A stretch of 64,000 bases of DNA from Amyelois transitella (GCF_032362555.1 NC_083524.1:2962001-3026000); one strand, 5' to 3'. Numbered from the stretch's first letter, positions 48,511 through 59,985 are shown. Notes: generated from the sequence alone by a model not told the origin. A program made the numbers and translations.

Positions 48511-48714
48511 CGCCAAACAGACAAATACAGGAGTATCAACCAACTAACAAGCGACGAAGCATGGATGCCAAATTTTTTTTTACTAATGATAACATTTTTC
48601 ATAGATATTATCTTAGCAAATATTTGTCGAGACAATTAGAGGGCATGATAAACACGGTTGACCGTGACATTTTAAAAATAGAATGGCCACCAACAACATT
48701 CTACTAGTGTTCCA

Positions 48715-48925
48715 AATATCTCTTGCGGGGTAGACAGAGCCAACAGTCTTGAAAATACTGTTCCGTGACCGTTCAGCTGTTTGGCTCAACGATAGAATTG
48801 AGATTCAAATAGTGGCAGGTTACTAGCCCATCGCCTAAAAGAAGAATGCCAAGTGTATAAGCCTATCCCTTAGTCGCTATTTACGACATCCATGGGAAAG
48901 ACAGCGAGTGGTCCTATTCTCAAGA
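48715..48925 (-). repeat. Family A repeat
   Basis: Reversed copy from TGCGGGGTAGACAGAGCCAA to GAGTGGTCCTATTCT. Another copy follows at 48960-49085 in the opposite direction. Confidence 0.8.
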
Positions 48926-48959
48926 GTCGGGTGATAAATAGGGTACTCCTGAAATCCTG

Positions 48960-49085
48960 AAGTAGCAACCTGCCACTATTTGAATCTCAATTCCATCATA
49001 ACGCCATACAGCTAAACGTGGCCTTTCCGTTTTTATTTAAACTGTTGGCTCTGTCTACTCCGCAAGGGATATAGACGTGGTTCTA
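48960..49085 (+). repeat. Family A repeat, 3' part
   Basis: Sense fragment from AGTAGCAACCTGCCACTATT to CGCAAGGGATATAGACGTG. With the preceding copy it forms an inverted pair. Confidence 0.75.
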
Positions 49086-49730
49086 TAACTTGTATTGAAA
49101 ACTGAAATTAGATGTAAATTAAAAAATTAGATAAAAAAAAACATATAAAGTGGTTTTGAATACAGTTTCCATCTTTTCCACATCGACGAAGACGCAGTCA
49201 AAAGCTAGTAAATAAAATACTACCAGTGTAACAGTCTGTAATTAAGGTGATATAACATGCAACACAGTCGAAGTGAACACAATAGATCATAAAATAAACA
49301 GTGGTGGAGACCCTTGAACGCGTAAACGAATAAAACATTTAAAAGTTTAGAACCCTTAAATTGTTTTAAAAAAAATCAGGAGAAAATTTAAGAAAGTGTA
49401 GGTACAGAGTATATAATAACGTATTAGACTTACGTAACACCAATCTCAAAATTAAATGATATTTAATTATTTTTTTTTGTGATTACATTTAATTTATTTT
49501 ATTTATTTTTTACAGTTACAAAATTGATGACGGAATTTCAAAAAAAGTTTTATTCATATCCACGGTAACTTACCCATGTAGACGAGACATCGTAAAATCA
49601 GTGATTTACATCCACAGATAAAAAATAAGGCAAGTGCGAGTCGCCTCCTAATTATGGTTCCTTGGTCGTAAAGTTTTTTTTATTGTTATGTTAATTACCG
49701 TAACCAAGGCTCTTACTTTTTTAAGATAGT

Positions 49731-50087
49731 ATGTGACGTCGGGCCGCTGAGGTCTCTCCTGCGGCCTTCTTCATAGCCCGGGAGCCCTATATAGGGGCGC
49801 GCCCTGGGCCTTCGCCTTCCCACTATTACAGCGCTTTCAAAGTTTAGTAACTTGCTATCTTATTACGGCTACTTGCTGGATCTTGTTTCTATAGCTTAAC
49901 CCACGCCCTCTTTAATATTGAAAAACTAGTCCTAATGAAGGTTGTAGGTATGCTATGCACTTAAATTATCTCTCATCAGCCTTACGTCTCACGTATAATT
50001 TCAGTATACAATACAGATCTTGTAATTGCGTTGATCTTACCTGTACCAAGGTTAATAATTAAGGGTTTAAGTCCCCGTGCAACCCTC
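49731..50087 (+). mobile_element. Possible solo LTR
   Basis: GC-rich leader starting TGTGACGTCGGGCCGCTGAG, with a TATA-like palindrome CCCTATATAGGG (49785-49796) and GGGGCGCGCCCTGGGCC after it, ending near CAACCCTCACA. The make-up resembles an insect LTR promoter. No target duplication and no second LTR or gag-pol were seen, so the bounds are guesses. Confidence 0.3.
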
Positions 50088-50097
50088 ACAACGGGTC

Positions 50098-50160
50098 TTT
50101 TCTGATGAGGAAACTGTACTTACTGCTACCGTAATGCCTGCAAGTTTCCTCATCAGAAAA
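50098..50160. repeat. Perfect 18-bp inverted repeat, 27-nt loop
   Basis: Arms TTTTCTGATGAGGAAACT (50098-50115) and its exact reverse complement (50143-50160). It follows directly on the LTR-like segment. Confidence 0.9.
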
Positions 50161-51080
50161 CTGACAGAAAAAAGCCGAAGTCGAGTTGAGTATACATTGT
50201 ATAGGTACGCAAATACAATGCAAAAATGCGTACAAATTTATAAATCTCAATTCGTGTTATTTTCCCTCCTTACGCGTTTTTTATATCTTACGGACGCAAT
50301 GGTGTAAAAAAGGCACTGAATGTTGCAACATTCTTTCATTTATGAAGTTCTGAATCATTGCTTCTGTGAACAAAAGCGCAATAAGTTGTTTCTTTTATAG
50401 TAACGAGATAGTAAAATAAATTGTTGGCATAAATCCTCTTTGGTTAAGTATTTATAATTTTTTTCATACCTAAATATTAAAAATAATAGAACTGGTATAA
50501 ACAATTCTAATAAAAAGGTACATTTTGTAAAGTTAATTTAAATTCTTACAGAAACAAAGGCCCTAGGCGATAGCTAGTTTACTAAAGAATTTACTGGTTA
50601 TGGATGTTAGTTCGAATTAATATATTCATTTATCTGATCTACTGATGCCCATTCACCTGAGGCTAAAACATCAGTACCTACTTATTTTGCATTTTTCTGT
50701 TAATACAAAAATGGTTGTTGAATATTATCAAAAAAAAAAACTTAATATGTAGATAGTTTATCATTAAAATTACTGGGAAAAGTGTTTACAGAGAACTTCT
50801 AGGAATTTTCGCAGGGATAATCTAGATTTTGGAAGCACGAAATCACAAGCAACTAAATTTCTAACTAGCTAGACATTTTGCCGCCATACCTAATTAATAA
50901 CATAGCAGCATATACAAGTAATATGATTGCGTGCTCTTAAAAATAGCTATAAATCATTCTTGTCAACATTCTTTTTGTCAACTGTTTCCTTATTCATAGT
51001 CAAAGGTATAGAATTTATTTGTTTACGCGTCCCCTTTCTTAGACTTCACCTGTATCCCTGGACAAAAAGCGTCCTTGATG

Positions 51081-51403
51081 CTATTGTTAATTTGCGCGCC
51101 AAGTGGAAGCGAGCACGGCCAAAATCGCGCACGCACGCGGCATTGCGCGGGAAAAGGCGGGCGTCAGTCGTATCCGATATGTGCGCGCGCGCAGACGCAC
51201 CACGTTACCGTTTGTAGGTTAGGATTGGCGCGGTTTCGTCCATCCGCCAGGTGCTTGCGACTATACGCTCCCCCACTCTAGCAGCCCGCACTTCCTATAC
51301 TCCATCTCGCTCCCTACCTGCACGCAACAGCTGTTTTCTCCGGAGATTAGTCAGATGTTTCTCGCGAACCAGTCGGAGCTCACCTGACGTTTTTAGTTGT
51401 ACT
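51081..51403 (+). promoter_or_regulatory. CpG-rich promoter/5' UTR of the CDK inhibitor, with E2F-type sites
   Basis: The region is strongly CpG-rich against its AT-rich surroundings. GCGGGAAA at 51147-51154 is the reverse of the E2F site TTTCCCGC. ATTGGCGCG at 51224-51232 is one base off a TTTGGCGC-type site. No TATA box was seen. An open frame enters from upstream without an ATG, so translation should start at 51404. Confidence 0.55.
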
Positions 51404-51863
51404 ATGGCGGCTGGAGGACGTACGCCCAAGCAGAGGAGGATCGAGATGTCCGCGGCTCTCAGGAGACGAAGAGGAAGCTGCAAGTGCCTGTTCGGTGCAC
51501 CCGACCGGGACGAGACCAAGCTACTGATGGCGGAACAGTACGCCAGGGAGAGGAAACGGTTCATCAGAAGATTCAACTTTGACATTGAGACACAATGCGC
51601 GTATAAATCAGCCAAATTGGATTCCCCAGTGAAGTTTAGTGAGGAAGATAAAGAAAACGCTGAAAGTCCAGTTAGGACTGCAGCAGCAATTTTAAGTTGT
51701 GTTGCTAATACAGACTTGAGGATTATGGGATCTCCATCAAGAAGAAGTGTTGGGAGCAATAGTAATTCACCAAGGACACCTCGCACACCCAGAACGCCTA
51801 GGGCTTCCCGGACACCCCGCACCCCGCGCACCCCCGCATCTAGAAGACAGCTGCAAATGACAG
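51404..51863 (+). CDS. dap: CIP/KIP-type cyclin-dependent kinase inhibitor (dacapo/p27 homolog), first coding exon
   Basis: ATG 51404 opens 153 codons plus one base before a GTACAG donor. The kinase-inhibitory domain is at about residues 26-67: CKCLFGAPDRDE corresponds to the cyclin-binding RNLFG block, and FIRRFNFDIETQ to the WNFDF block that contacts the kinase. Further along are a KEN triplet (83-85), SP sites, and an RTP-repeat tract (about 122-145) rich in TP sites. The exon ends RRQLQMT, the start of a p21-like PIP box (QxxM), with the next residue split by the intron. CIP/KIP proteins bind cyclin-CDK2 in the nucleus and cause cell-cycle exit. The remaining exon or exons were not found in the window. 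An overlapping 227-codon minus-strand frame is a shadow of the repetitive GC-rich exon. Confidence 0.85.
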
Positions 51864-54800
51864 GTACAGCATACAATTTTATATTTATAATCCTTCCGTT
51901 GATCAGCAAATTGTTCCCATTGATCACGAGATATCGATATTTCATCTTTATCAATTTCGAGTTCAGTTTTAATAACACCCATTTATTATAGCTTGGTGAA
52001 CTTATAAATATTCATAAAGCAAGTTCGTGGCTCGTAAAATCTTGTAGCATTGAAGGCTTTTACTGGTCACAATCTATGTTGTTTGCACAAGTGCATTACA
52101 AAGAAAGTGGGCCAAGCCATCTTATCGAAAGCGCTCACTCTGTATACAAATAATGTTAGCCAGACTATTTATTTTCTATATTTAGTGAAGCCCCAGCTTC
52201 TCTGTTACGTAGACTCTTGAGATATTGAAGGATGCCCAACTGGAGTCAATGCACTTTGTTTTATCAATTGTACGATCTAGACGTTCTTGTCTTATTTCAA
52301 GATATCATGTGTTAACATAATCTTGCTTGCATCGATTTATTTTTCAATATCTTTTATTCATCCTTTTGCACTTTTGTATATTATATTGGTCATTAAGCTC
52401 AATATGATTTTCAAGAAGGGTTCATATATGAGAGTCTATTTTTAATCCTTAAAAATCAATAACATTCTCCTCATCCCAGAAATATGTTTTAAAAGTTTAA
52501 GACTTTGAAGGATCATCCCTTCAGTTCAAGAATTGGATATAAATATTGCTGACGTAACTCTACCACGGCTCATCAATAAAGTTCAATATACTCTTAAAAA
52601 AATCTAACCAAAAAAGATCAATCTCAATCTTCAAGTCATGAAATATTTGCTCACAGTCTGTGTTGATGTAGTATTTGACTTATCATCTTTATTTTAGTAT
52701 GTCTGCGTCATTGATATCCACATTATGATCTCAAAAGGGGTGTGTTCACAAACATTATAATATCATTCCGATTTCAGTGGGCGTATCCCAATTCTTTATT
52801 AAATTATTTATTTGCCTTTCATTCAAGTCAAAGTTTTATTGAGGTTTTTTTATTGCCTCATGTGTATTGTTGTCTAACCAACAACTGTTGATGTTCCTTC
52901 TAAATAGTATCAACAGGAACCATCCAAGTTATTACAAATACTTAATTACATATAATAAGCATCAAAACTTATTTGATGTATTTCATTTACTTTCTAATAA
53001 GACCATCCAAAATATGATTAAGATTCTAGTCATGCCAGCTAAATCCAATGGATCATGATTTCTCGGGTCATTGCCCGGTTACGTCATCTAAGGTCCAAAA
53101 CTTTTTGCCTTACAAAACTTCAGAAGCTGGTTAACCCAAGTGAATATGAACCTTAACATACCAAAATTTGGTTCATACGAATTCCCAAGGTATCCAATGG
53201 TAATTATTCGAATTTATACGACCGTAAAAAGGTTACACTCGATTTTATAAGACAAAAAGCAACAATGAATCATTCTTTGTTGTATAATTATATGGCTGCG
53301 GATTTTGGTGGCCAGTTACAATTTTTTTAATGTCTGGGTATCACAAACTTACTTCATAAAACCTGAAGTTAAAAGAAACTAATTTTTTCGTACAAGCACT
53401 TACGTTATTAAAGTATGATAAACATTTTTTTCTCACGGGAATGGTAAAACTAATTTTTAAACTTTCTCACACACCAATTAATATTTTTCATTATCAGTAC
53501 TCATTATAACTAAGCGGTTTTATTTTAATTATAATAATCATATAACCGCCGAGCTGGCATGAAGAGATTTAAGAATGTGAATGAAGCGGAAGAAGTATGC
53601 AGATATCATGACAAGTGGAGAGATAGTCTCTGCCTCTCCGTGACATCATAATCTGTTCATATAAAAACAATAGTAAAATTCAAAACATAAAAGAAATTTT
53701 TTAATGAAACACAAATTCTTCACACAGGTTTCACAAATTTAAATATAGGATACATGTTCCAAAATTCGCCTCGATTCTAGAAAAGAAATTAAATGTAAAC
53801 CAATTTAAAAATAAAATGAGGTGTTCTCTTTTGAGAAAGAAATTCGTCTTTTTAACCCTTAGGCATTTAAATTCCGGATGCTGGCAGTCTAGACGTATGG
53901 ATCAAACACGCAATGTGGAGTCTACAGCCGTTAGACGTCAATGTTTTTTTTTAATAAAGTTTTCTTTTTTGTTGAAACGGCTGACGGAGGAAGTTTTAAC
54001 CTTAAGTTTTAACTGAATTACAAAAAGAATATAAGGTAAAACATTATTGAATACAGATTAATGCTTTATCTAAAGTTAAATTTATATTATTGTATACAGA
54101 TTAACGCTTTATTATTAATTGTTACAAACTGTACATTTAATAAGTCATGCACGAATAAAAAAAAAAACAATTGACTAATTAAAAAATTATTTTTTTTCAA
54201 ATTACTATACACGTATCAGTCATTTTTACATATAATACTTGAAATTCAGCTGTGATGTTACTGATATAATAAATAAAATCACAAAAATTTAAATAAAATG
54301 TATGTAGTACTTCTAAAATATTCGAAGACCATTATAAAAAGTTATTTTTTTTAACAAATGTGTGCTGCCGGCCAGTATTCAACTTTATCTTTGGAATGTT
54401 TACAATTTTTTAAAGTAAATATTTTTTTAAATTTAGCAATGTTATTCAGGTCAGACTGCCACACCCGTACTCGAAAGTCTATTTACTTAATAATCCTGAT
54501 TTGGACAGCGCTAACCCACTTGGTGTTATCACTGTTGAAATATTGAACTAAAAAATTGATAATAAAAAGTAAATAAGTATTGCGTATTATGTAATTGTGT
54601 TAGAGGTTATCTTGGATATGTAATTAATTATATAAATATTATATAACTGTGTTTTATAATGATCTATACTTTACTAATATTATAAAGCTGAAGAGTTTGT
54701 TTGTTTGTTTGTTTGAACGCACTAATCTCAGGAACTACTGGTTCGAATTGAAAAATTATTTTTGTTTTACTAGCTGTGCCCGCGACTTCGTCCGCGTGGA

Positions 54801-54904
54801 AAAGTTATTTTGGGCATCATTGAAGATGAATAATTTTCCCCAATTTTTTCACATATTCCATTATTTCTTTGCTCCTTATAGTTACAGCGTGATGTGATAT
54901 AGCC
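51864..54904. other. Probable intron 1 of the CDK inhibitor gene, no exon recognised
   Basis: AT-rich, with a repeat fragment at 53536-53655 and Helitron-like sequence from 54663. I looked for an acceptor followed by codons that would complete the PIP box (Asp then two aromatics) and found none; candidates such as 54057 and 54103 run straight into a stop. Confidence 0.5.
54663..54766 (+). mobile_element. Helitron-like 5' fragment
   Basis: TCTATACTTTACTAATATTA start, then the GAAGAGTTTGTTTG block, cut off after TTGAAAAATTATTTTTG. It directly abuts a reversed copy. Confidence 0.6.
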
Positions 54905-55205
54905 TTAACCCTTCGTAAGCTTTAGGCCGTATCCGGGCATGTACTAGGAATGCTTTGTTCCGGATCCGTCCAAATGCACTCGTCGTAGTTTTTACACAAA
55001 TATAATATCTAATAACAAGAAATAAGGTGTTTTATTATTTGAAATGTATTTCTAACGAATGAAGCCGTCATAGACAACTGTCAAATATGAATTTCATCCG
55101 TTCATTTAGCTAACCAAGTCATTTCAAATTGTGACTTCGTTGTGTTGCAAAGTGACTGAAGAACGTGTGAGAAAACTCGTCTTTTTTGGCTGTAATTACA
55201 AACAG

Positions 55206-57052
55206 GTATGTAAATGTTTTTATTTCGTTATTATATAGTTACTTTCGAAGCAATTACGTGTAAAAGTTTATAGATTTAGTAAAAAAAGAAGGATTTTAGC
55301 TTTTTCAAAAGTAGATGGAGTGTGTTACATATTTCTTTCGTGTTAGTTTATGCATTATATCCAATACCTCTGTAATGGATATAATTGGTTTTAGATAGTA
55401 AATTTATTATACTATTGAAATACACTAACTTTTTTACAATAAATACATGGATTTTGTAAATATCTTATATTTTTCAAGACTGAGAATCCGTTACACGCAC
55501 ACATACGCACTATGTCCGCCATCTTACTTGTGTCGTACACTGTCTGTGTATTGTATCGCGACGCTAATATACAGCATGCTTTCAAAAGCCTCTGTGATTT
55601 ATTCATTGATTGAAACTAAATCTACGAAATTTATTTTATTGGTTTTAGTCAAAATGTCGTTTGGTTTTGATGACATGATGTCATGATAGTTGGGAGATGG
55701 TATACAGGATCTACGCTCCGGTAACTCGTATCGCGCTGTGTTTTAGCTCGTTAGTTTTGTCTCCGTGAGCACTTTCTGATGAAGTGACATCGAGGGTCTG
55801 ATGATGCAGTCGGAAGGTGGTATACAGGATCTACGCTCCGGTAACTCGTATCGCGCTGTGTTTTAGCTCGTCAGTTTTGTCTCAGTGAGCACTTTCTGAT
55901 GAAGTGACATCGAGGGTCTGATGATGCAGTCGGAAGGTGGTATACAGGATCTATGCTCCGGTAACTCGTATCGCGCTGTGTTTTAGCTCGTTAGTTTTGT
56001 CTCCGTGAGCACTTTCTGATGAAGTGACATCGAGGGTCTGATGATGCAGTCGGAAGGTGGTATACAGGATCTACGCTCCGGTAACTCGTATCGCGCTGTG
56101 TTTTAGCTCGTTAGTTTTGTCTCCGTGAGCACTTTCTGATGAAGTGACATCGAGGGTCTGATGATGCAGTCGGAAGGTGGTATACAGTATACAGGATCTA
56201 TGCTCCGGTAACTCGTATCGCGCTGTGTTTTAGCTCGTTAGTTTTGTCTCCGTGAGCACTTTCTGATGAAGTGACATCGAGGGTCTGATGATGCAGTCGG
56301 AAGGTGGTATACAGGATCTACGCTCCGGTAACTCGTATCGCGCTGTGTTTTAGCTCGTCAGTTTTGTCTCAGTGAGCACTTTCTGATGAAGTGACATCGA
56401 GGGTCTGATGATGCAGTCGGAAGGTGGTATACAGGATCTATGCTCCGGTAACTCGTATCGCGCTGTGTTTTAGCTCGTTAGTTTTGTCTCCGTGAGCACT
56501 TTCTGATGAAGTGACATCGAGGGTCTGATGATGCAGTCGGAAGGTGGTATACAGGATCTACGCTCCGGTAACTCGTATCGCGCTGTGTTTTAGCTCGTCA
56601 GTTTTGTCTCAGTGAGCACTTTCTGATGAAGTGACATCGAGGGTCTGATGATGCAGTCGGAAGGTGGTATACAGTATACAGGATCTACGCTCCGGTAACT
56701 CGTATCGCGCTGTGTTTTAGCTCGTTAGTTTTGTCTCCGTGAGCACTTTCTGATGAAGTGACATCGAGGGTCTGATGATGCAGTCGGAAGGTGGTATACA
56801 GTATACAGGATCTATGCTCCGGTAACTCGTATCGCGCTGTGTTTTAGCTCGTTAGTTTTGTCTCCGTGAGCACTTTCTGATGAAGTGACATCGAGGGTCT
56901 GATGATGCAGTCGGAAGGTGGTATACAGGATCTACGCTCCGGTAACTCGTATCGCGCTGTGTTTTAGCTCGTTAGTTTTGTCTCCGTGAGCACTTTCTGA
57001 TGACATCGATGTCTGGTTTGAATACATGCTAATAATTTTATTTTATTGACAG
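55206..57052 (+). other. Probable 5'-leader intron of the transposase gene
   Basis: A strong donor (ACAAACAG|GTATGTAAATG) at 55206 and an acceptor (TTTTATTGACAG) ending at 57052, six bases before the ATG, would remove the whole minisatellite from the mRNA. Inferred from splice consensus only. Confidence 0.5.
55697..57005. repeat. Minisatellite: eleven tandem units of 120 bp (three with a 7-bp addition)
   Basis: The unit contains GGTATACAGGATCTACGCTC, GTATCGCGCTGTGTTTTAGC, GTGAGCACTTTCTGATGAAG and GAGGGTCTGATGATGCAGTC. Units differ at three linked positions (CTAC/CTAT, GTTAG/GTCAG, CTCCG/CTCAG). Three units (at about 56181, 56668 and 56795) carry a repeated GTATACA. The last unit is shortened. 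Confidence 0.97.
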
Positions 57053-57058
57053 ATTAAA

Positions 57059-59746
57059 ATGGAACCCCAAACCCCAAGTACTTCCAGAAGCATGTTTGTC
57101 GGCTTGGAGGTGACTAGAACTCCTCAGGGATCCCTTATTCGGGGCAGAGATGTAGTCTTGGAGACATCTGGATCAGGGAGGATTAGAGTATGTTATTTTC
57201 CAGTTTTGTTAACTTTCCCTTTTACTTTAAAAACAAAAACTGATTATTTCGTATATTTTATTACAGCCTTGGCGGCCCCAAAATTTATCTGTGGAAGGCG
57301 AAGCCATAGAGATCGTGGATGAGTTGGTCCATGGCGGCGAAAAAGTAGCTGCTGTAAGAATGGTTTTCTTTTTTTTGATAACTTTAGTAGATGTTCAACT
57401 TTTTTTTAACTACCAAGATAATAATATGTCGAGATGTATACTAACTTATTGCTCACTTATTGATGTCTATTGTAAGGATTATCGAAACAAAATATTACCT
57501 ATTATCACAACATGCAATGTTATTTACAAAATAATTATTTTTTAGGTACCAGAGGAACGTACGAAAGGTCAGCCGCGTAATCTTTTTGGCCGAGAACCTG
57601 TAAGTTTCATTTTCATAACACTCTTTGAAAGTATAAATTACTTGCATTGAGAAAGGGATTTTTATTTATTGCCGCTCTCATCGTGCACCGGACTATCTGA
57701 TAGAAATCTAGTCCATCCAGTAACTAAGGTAATGTAACTAAGGGTGTTTGGTTTGTGCTTCAATAACACAATTCTGCTAAAATTGGCAATGCGGTATGAA
57801 TGTATTGTAACTTCATTGATATAAAGGTGTTTGGTGTATGCTCAATAACGTAATTCAGCGAAATTGGCAATATGGCATGAATATATTGAAAGTTAATTGA
57901 ATAAAAATGAACAGGAATCTCTATTCCTGTTCATCGTTGGGATACACTAATTATTCCTTTTTATAAAAATATTGTGGTTGGCATCTCTAACAATACCCGC
58001 TTTTGTTATGTTTGTGTGTATGCTTGCATGTGGTTTAGGGTTTGGTTTTTTTAATAGGATGAAGACATACTGGATCCTGAGCTGGCTGAAGAATTAGCCA
58101 TCGACTCTGGAAGTGATGAGGATGCCGAGGAAGAATTGACTCTCGATCAGTTACAGCAGATGTTGGAATCAGATGACGATTTTATTGAAGATGAAGTTAG
58201 TGAGGAGCCATTGACTTGGTCATCTGATTTTAACGAATTTAGAGGGGTCAGGGAGGACTTCAACGAAGAAGCTGGTCCTAAAATTGAGGGAACAAGTCCT
58301 TTAGGCTTGTTTACTCAAATTTGGGACCAGCCTCTGATGGATTCTATTGTCCACGAAACGAATCATTACGCTTGGGAAACAATAACCGGTTTCTTTGAAA
58401 CCGGAGACTCCATGCCAAGTAAATCTCGCATGAACGACTGGGTGGAAACTTCGGTTTCCGAACTATATAGGCTTATAGGTGTGATGATATTTATGTCAAT
58501 ATGTGTAAGAAGTAGGTTAGAGGAATATTGGATGACGGGTGTGATGGGTATGCCGGAGTTTCGAAAACTGATGTCAAGGGATCATTACGTAATGCTCTTA
58601 AAATTTTTGCACTTTACTGATAACAACAACATACATGTACAGGGGCGTGATAAGAAAATAGCTAAAATAAAACCTATTATAGATTATTTAAATAAAAAAT
58701 TCCAGTCCATTTACGTGCCTCACAGAGAAGTATCGATAGACGAATCGTTGCTGCTTTGGAAGGGTCATTTAAGCTGGAAACAATGCATTCGTTCCAAAGC
58801 AGCTCGATTCGGTATCAAAAGTTATGAACTCTGTGAGGCCGTAACTGGATACGTAGTAAATTTAATTTTGTATGCCGGCAAAGGCACGACAACTGCAGAA
58901 ACGGTTTACGGGTTTACTACATCCACTGCCAAAATAGTCCTTGAGCTTTTCAAGAACTATTTAGGCAAGGGATATACCCTGTTCATGGACAATTTTTATA
59001 ATTCTGTTCCTCTGACCCAATTTCTAAAAAAACATAAAACTGACGTAGTCGGTACTCTGAACCGTCGCCGAAAAGACACGCCCGTAGAAATCCAAAATTT
59101 GCAGGATAAAAGGATGGCTAGGGGTAGTGTGGTAAGTAGACACTGTGGTGATGTATCCGTCATAGCATGGAAAGATGTGAAGCTTGTCACCACTGTATCT
59201 ACTTACCACAAAACAGATATGGCTCCAGGGCACAGGGCTGGCCAACCCTGCTCCAAACCAGTCGTGGTCCATGAATATAATAAATACATGGGAGGCGTCG
59301 ATCTCAAAGATCAAAAGCTAAGCATGTATTTATTAGAAAGAAAGAGGGGAATCAAATGGTATATTAAAGTTTTTAGACGTCTTTTAAATATATCTATTTT
59401 AAATGCATATATTATATATTGTGCTAACATTGGCCAGCATAAAAAAATGACTCACCGCCAATTTCGTTTCAAGCTTGCTGAAGAGCTCTGCTTAGAATTC
59501 GGACAAAACGTCTCCTCACGTTCGCGCCAGGTCCCCATCCCCACCTGTAGCAGGCTGAACAGGGATTTTAATCATTTCCCTGTTCATAATGAGGTGACCG
59601 AGGAGCGAACCAAAAAACAAGATAAATTTAAGAGGGGACGTTGTGTTAGATGCAGGCAAAAATGTAACATCGCGTGCAGTCATTGCACGGTGTATATTTG
59701 TGTTGGCCAATGTTGGCTTGAGTATCATACTTTAGAAAATCTATAG
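57059..59746 (+). CDS. piggyBac-type transposase, intact, four coding exons
   Basis: Exons 57059-57187, 57267-57353, 57546-57599 and 58058-59746, all with GT/AG ends and phase 0, give 652 aa. The long open frame in exon 4 alone has no ATG at its start (58136 is TTG), so the upstream exons are needed. The N-terminus is acidic (IDSGSDEDAEEE). The DDE_Tnp_1_7 domain carries the three catalytic aspartates: Asp318 (VSIDESLLLW), Asp401 (LFMDNFYNS) and Asp505 (GGVDLKDQ). Their spacing is close to that of classical piggyBac transposase. A C-terminal cysteine-rich zinc domain begins at Cys619 (CVRCRQKC ... CSHC ... CVGQCW) and would bind the element ends. No stop or frameshift was found. The enzyme should cut and paste at TTAA. 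Three introns of 79, 192 and 458 nt are unusual for an active piggyBac. Confidence 0.95.
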
Positions 59747-59837
59747 TTTGTAAATTACTTCTGTAGTTACATATATATAAAATATATAATTAAATATTAT
59801 CTATTTATTTATATTAGTTATATATTTATATAAAATG

Positions 59838-59985
59838 TGTGATGTAGTAGTCAACACACCAGACTGCTACTTCCAGGTCTCGGGTTCGATCCCCAGTCAG
59901 GTCAAGTTGGTAAATTATCTTTTTCATATTGACTTCTGATCTTGGGTGTTTATCTATTTATGTATACATTATTTTATTTTTAAAT
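59838..59985 (+). mobile_element. tRNA-derived SINE inside the piggyBac element
   Basis: GTGATGTAGTAGTCAACACA head, GGGTTCGATCCCCAGTCAGG B box, and a body ending TTGGGTGTTTATCTATTTAT as in the 41386 family. The head differs, so this is a subfamily. It lies 90 bp after the transposase stop. Confidence 0.7.

Larger units (their letters stand above)
41100..51080. other. Intergenic, repeat-rich region without a supported gene
   Basis: Holds a complete tRNA-derived SINE, Helitron-like elements, several family A copies, a palindrome at 41764, a cluster of TATCGAT motifs (42256-42621), an LTR-like GC-rich segment (49731-50087) and a hairpin at 50098. A related repeat pair at about 42670-42790 and 48178-48345 shares GATACAAGGTATCACTTATT and GCGCATGTGTAGAAGAA. 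Open frames here (for example 45203-45418 and 46390-46626) overlap repeat ends and show no domain. Confidence 0.6.

Noticed and set aside
51295..51978. 227-codon minus-strand open frame
   Set aside because: It is the complement of the CDK inhibitor exon, long only because of the RTP-repeat tract; no domain, no ATG context and no splice partner.
54052..54110. Acceptors CAG|ATTAATGC and CAG|ATTAACGC as the last exon of the CDK inhibitor
   Set aside because: Either would add one Asp and stop, leaving half a PIP box; no support over chance.
55697..57005. CRISPR-like array or coding repeat
   Set aside because: Units are contiguous with no unique spacers, this is an insect genome, and no long frame runs through the units although 120 is a multiple of three.
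59024..59314. Minus-strand frame within the transposase
   Set aside because: Shadow of the transposase exon on the opposite strand.
58136..59746. A 536-codon single-exon transposase
   Set aside because: The first codon is TTG, and the frame is open upstream to a good acceptor at 58057; three upstream exons fit in frame from an ATG at 57059.
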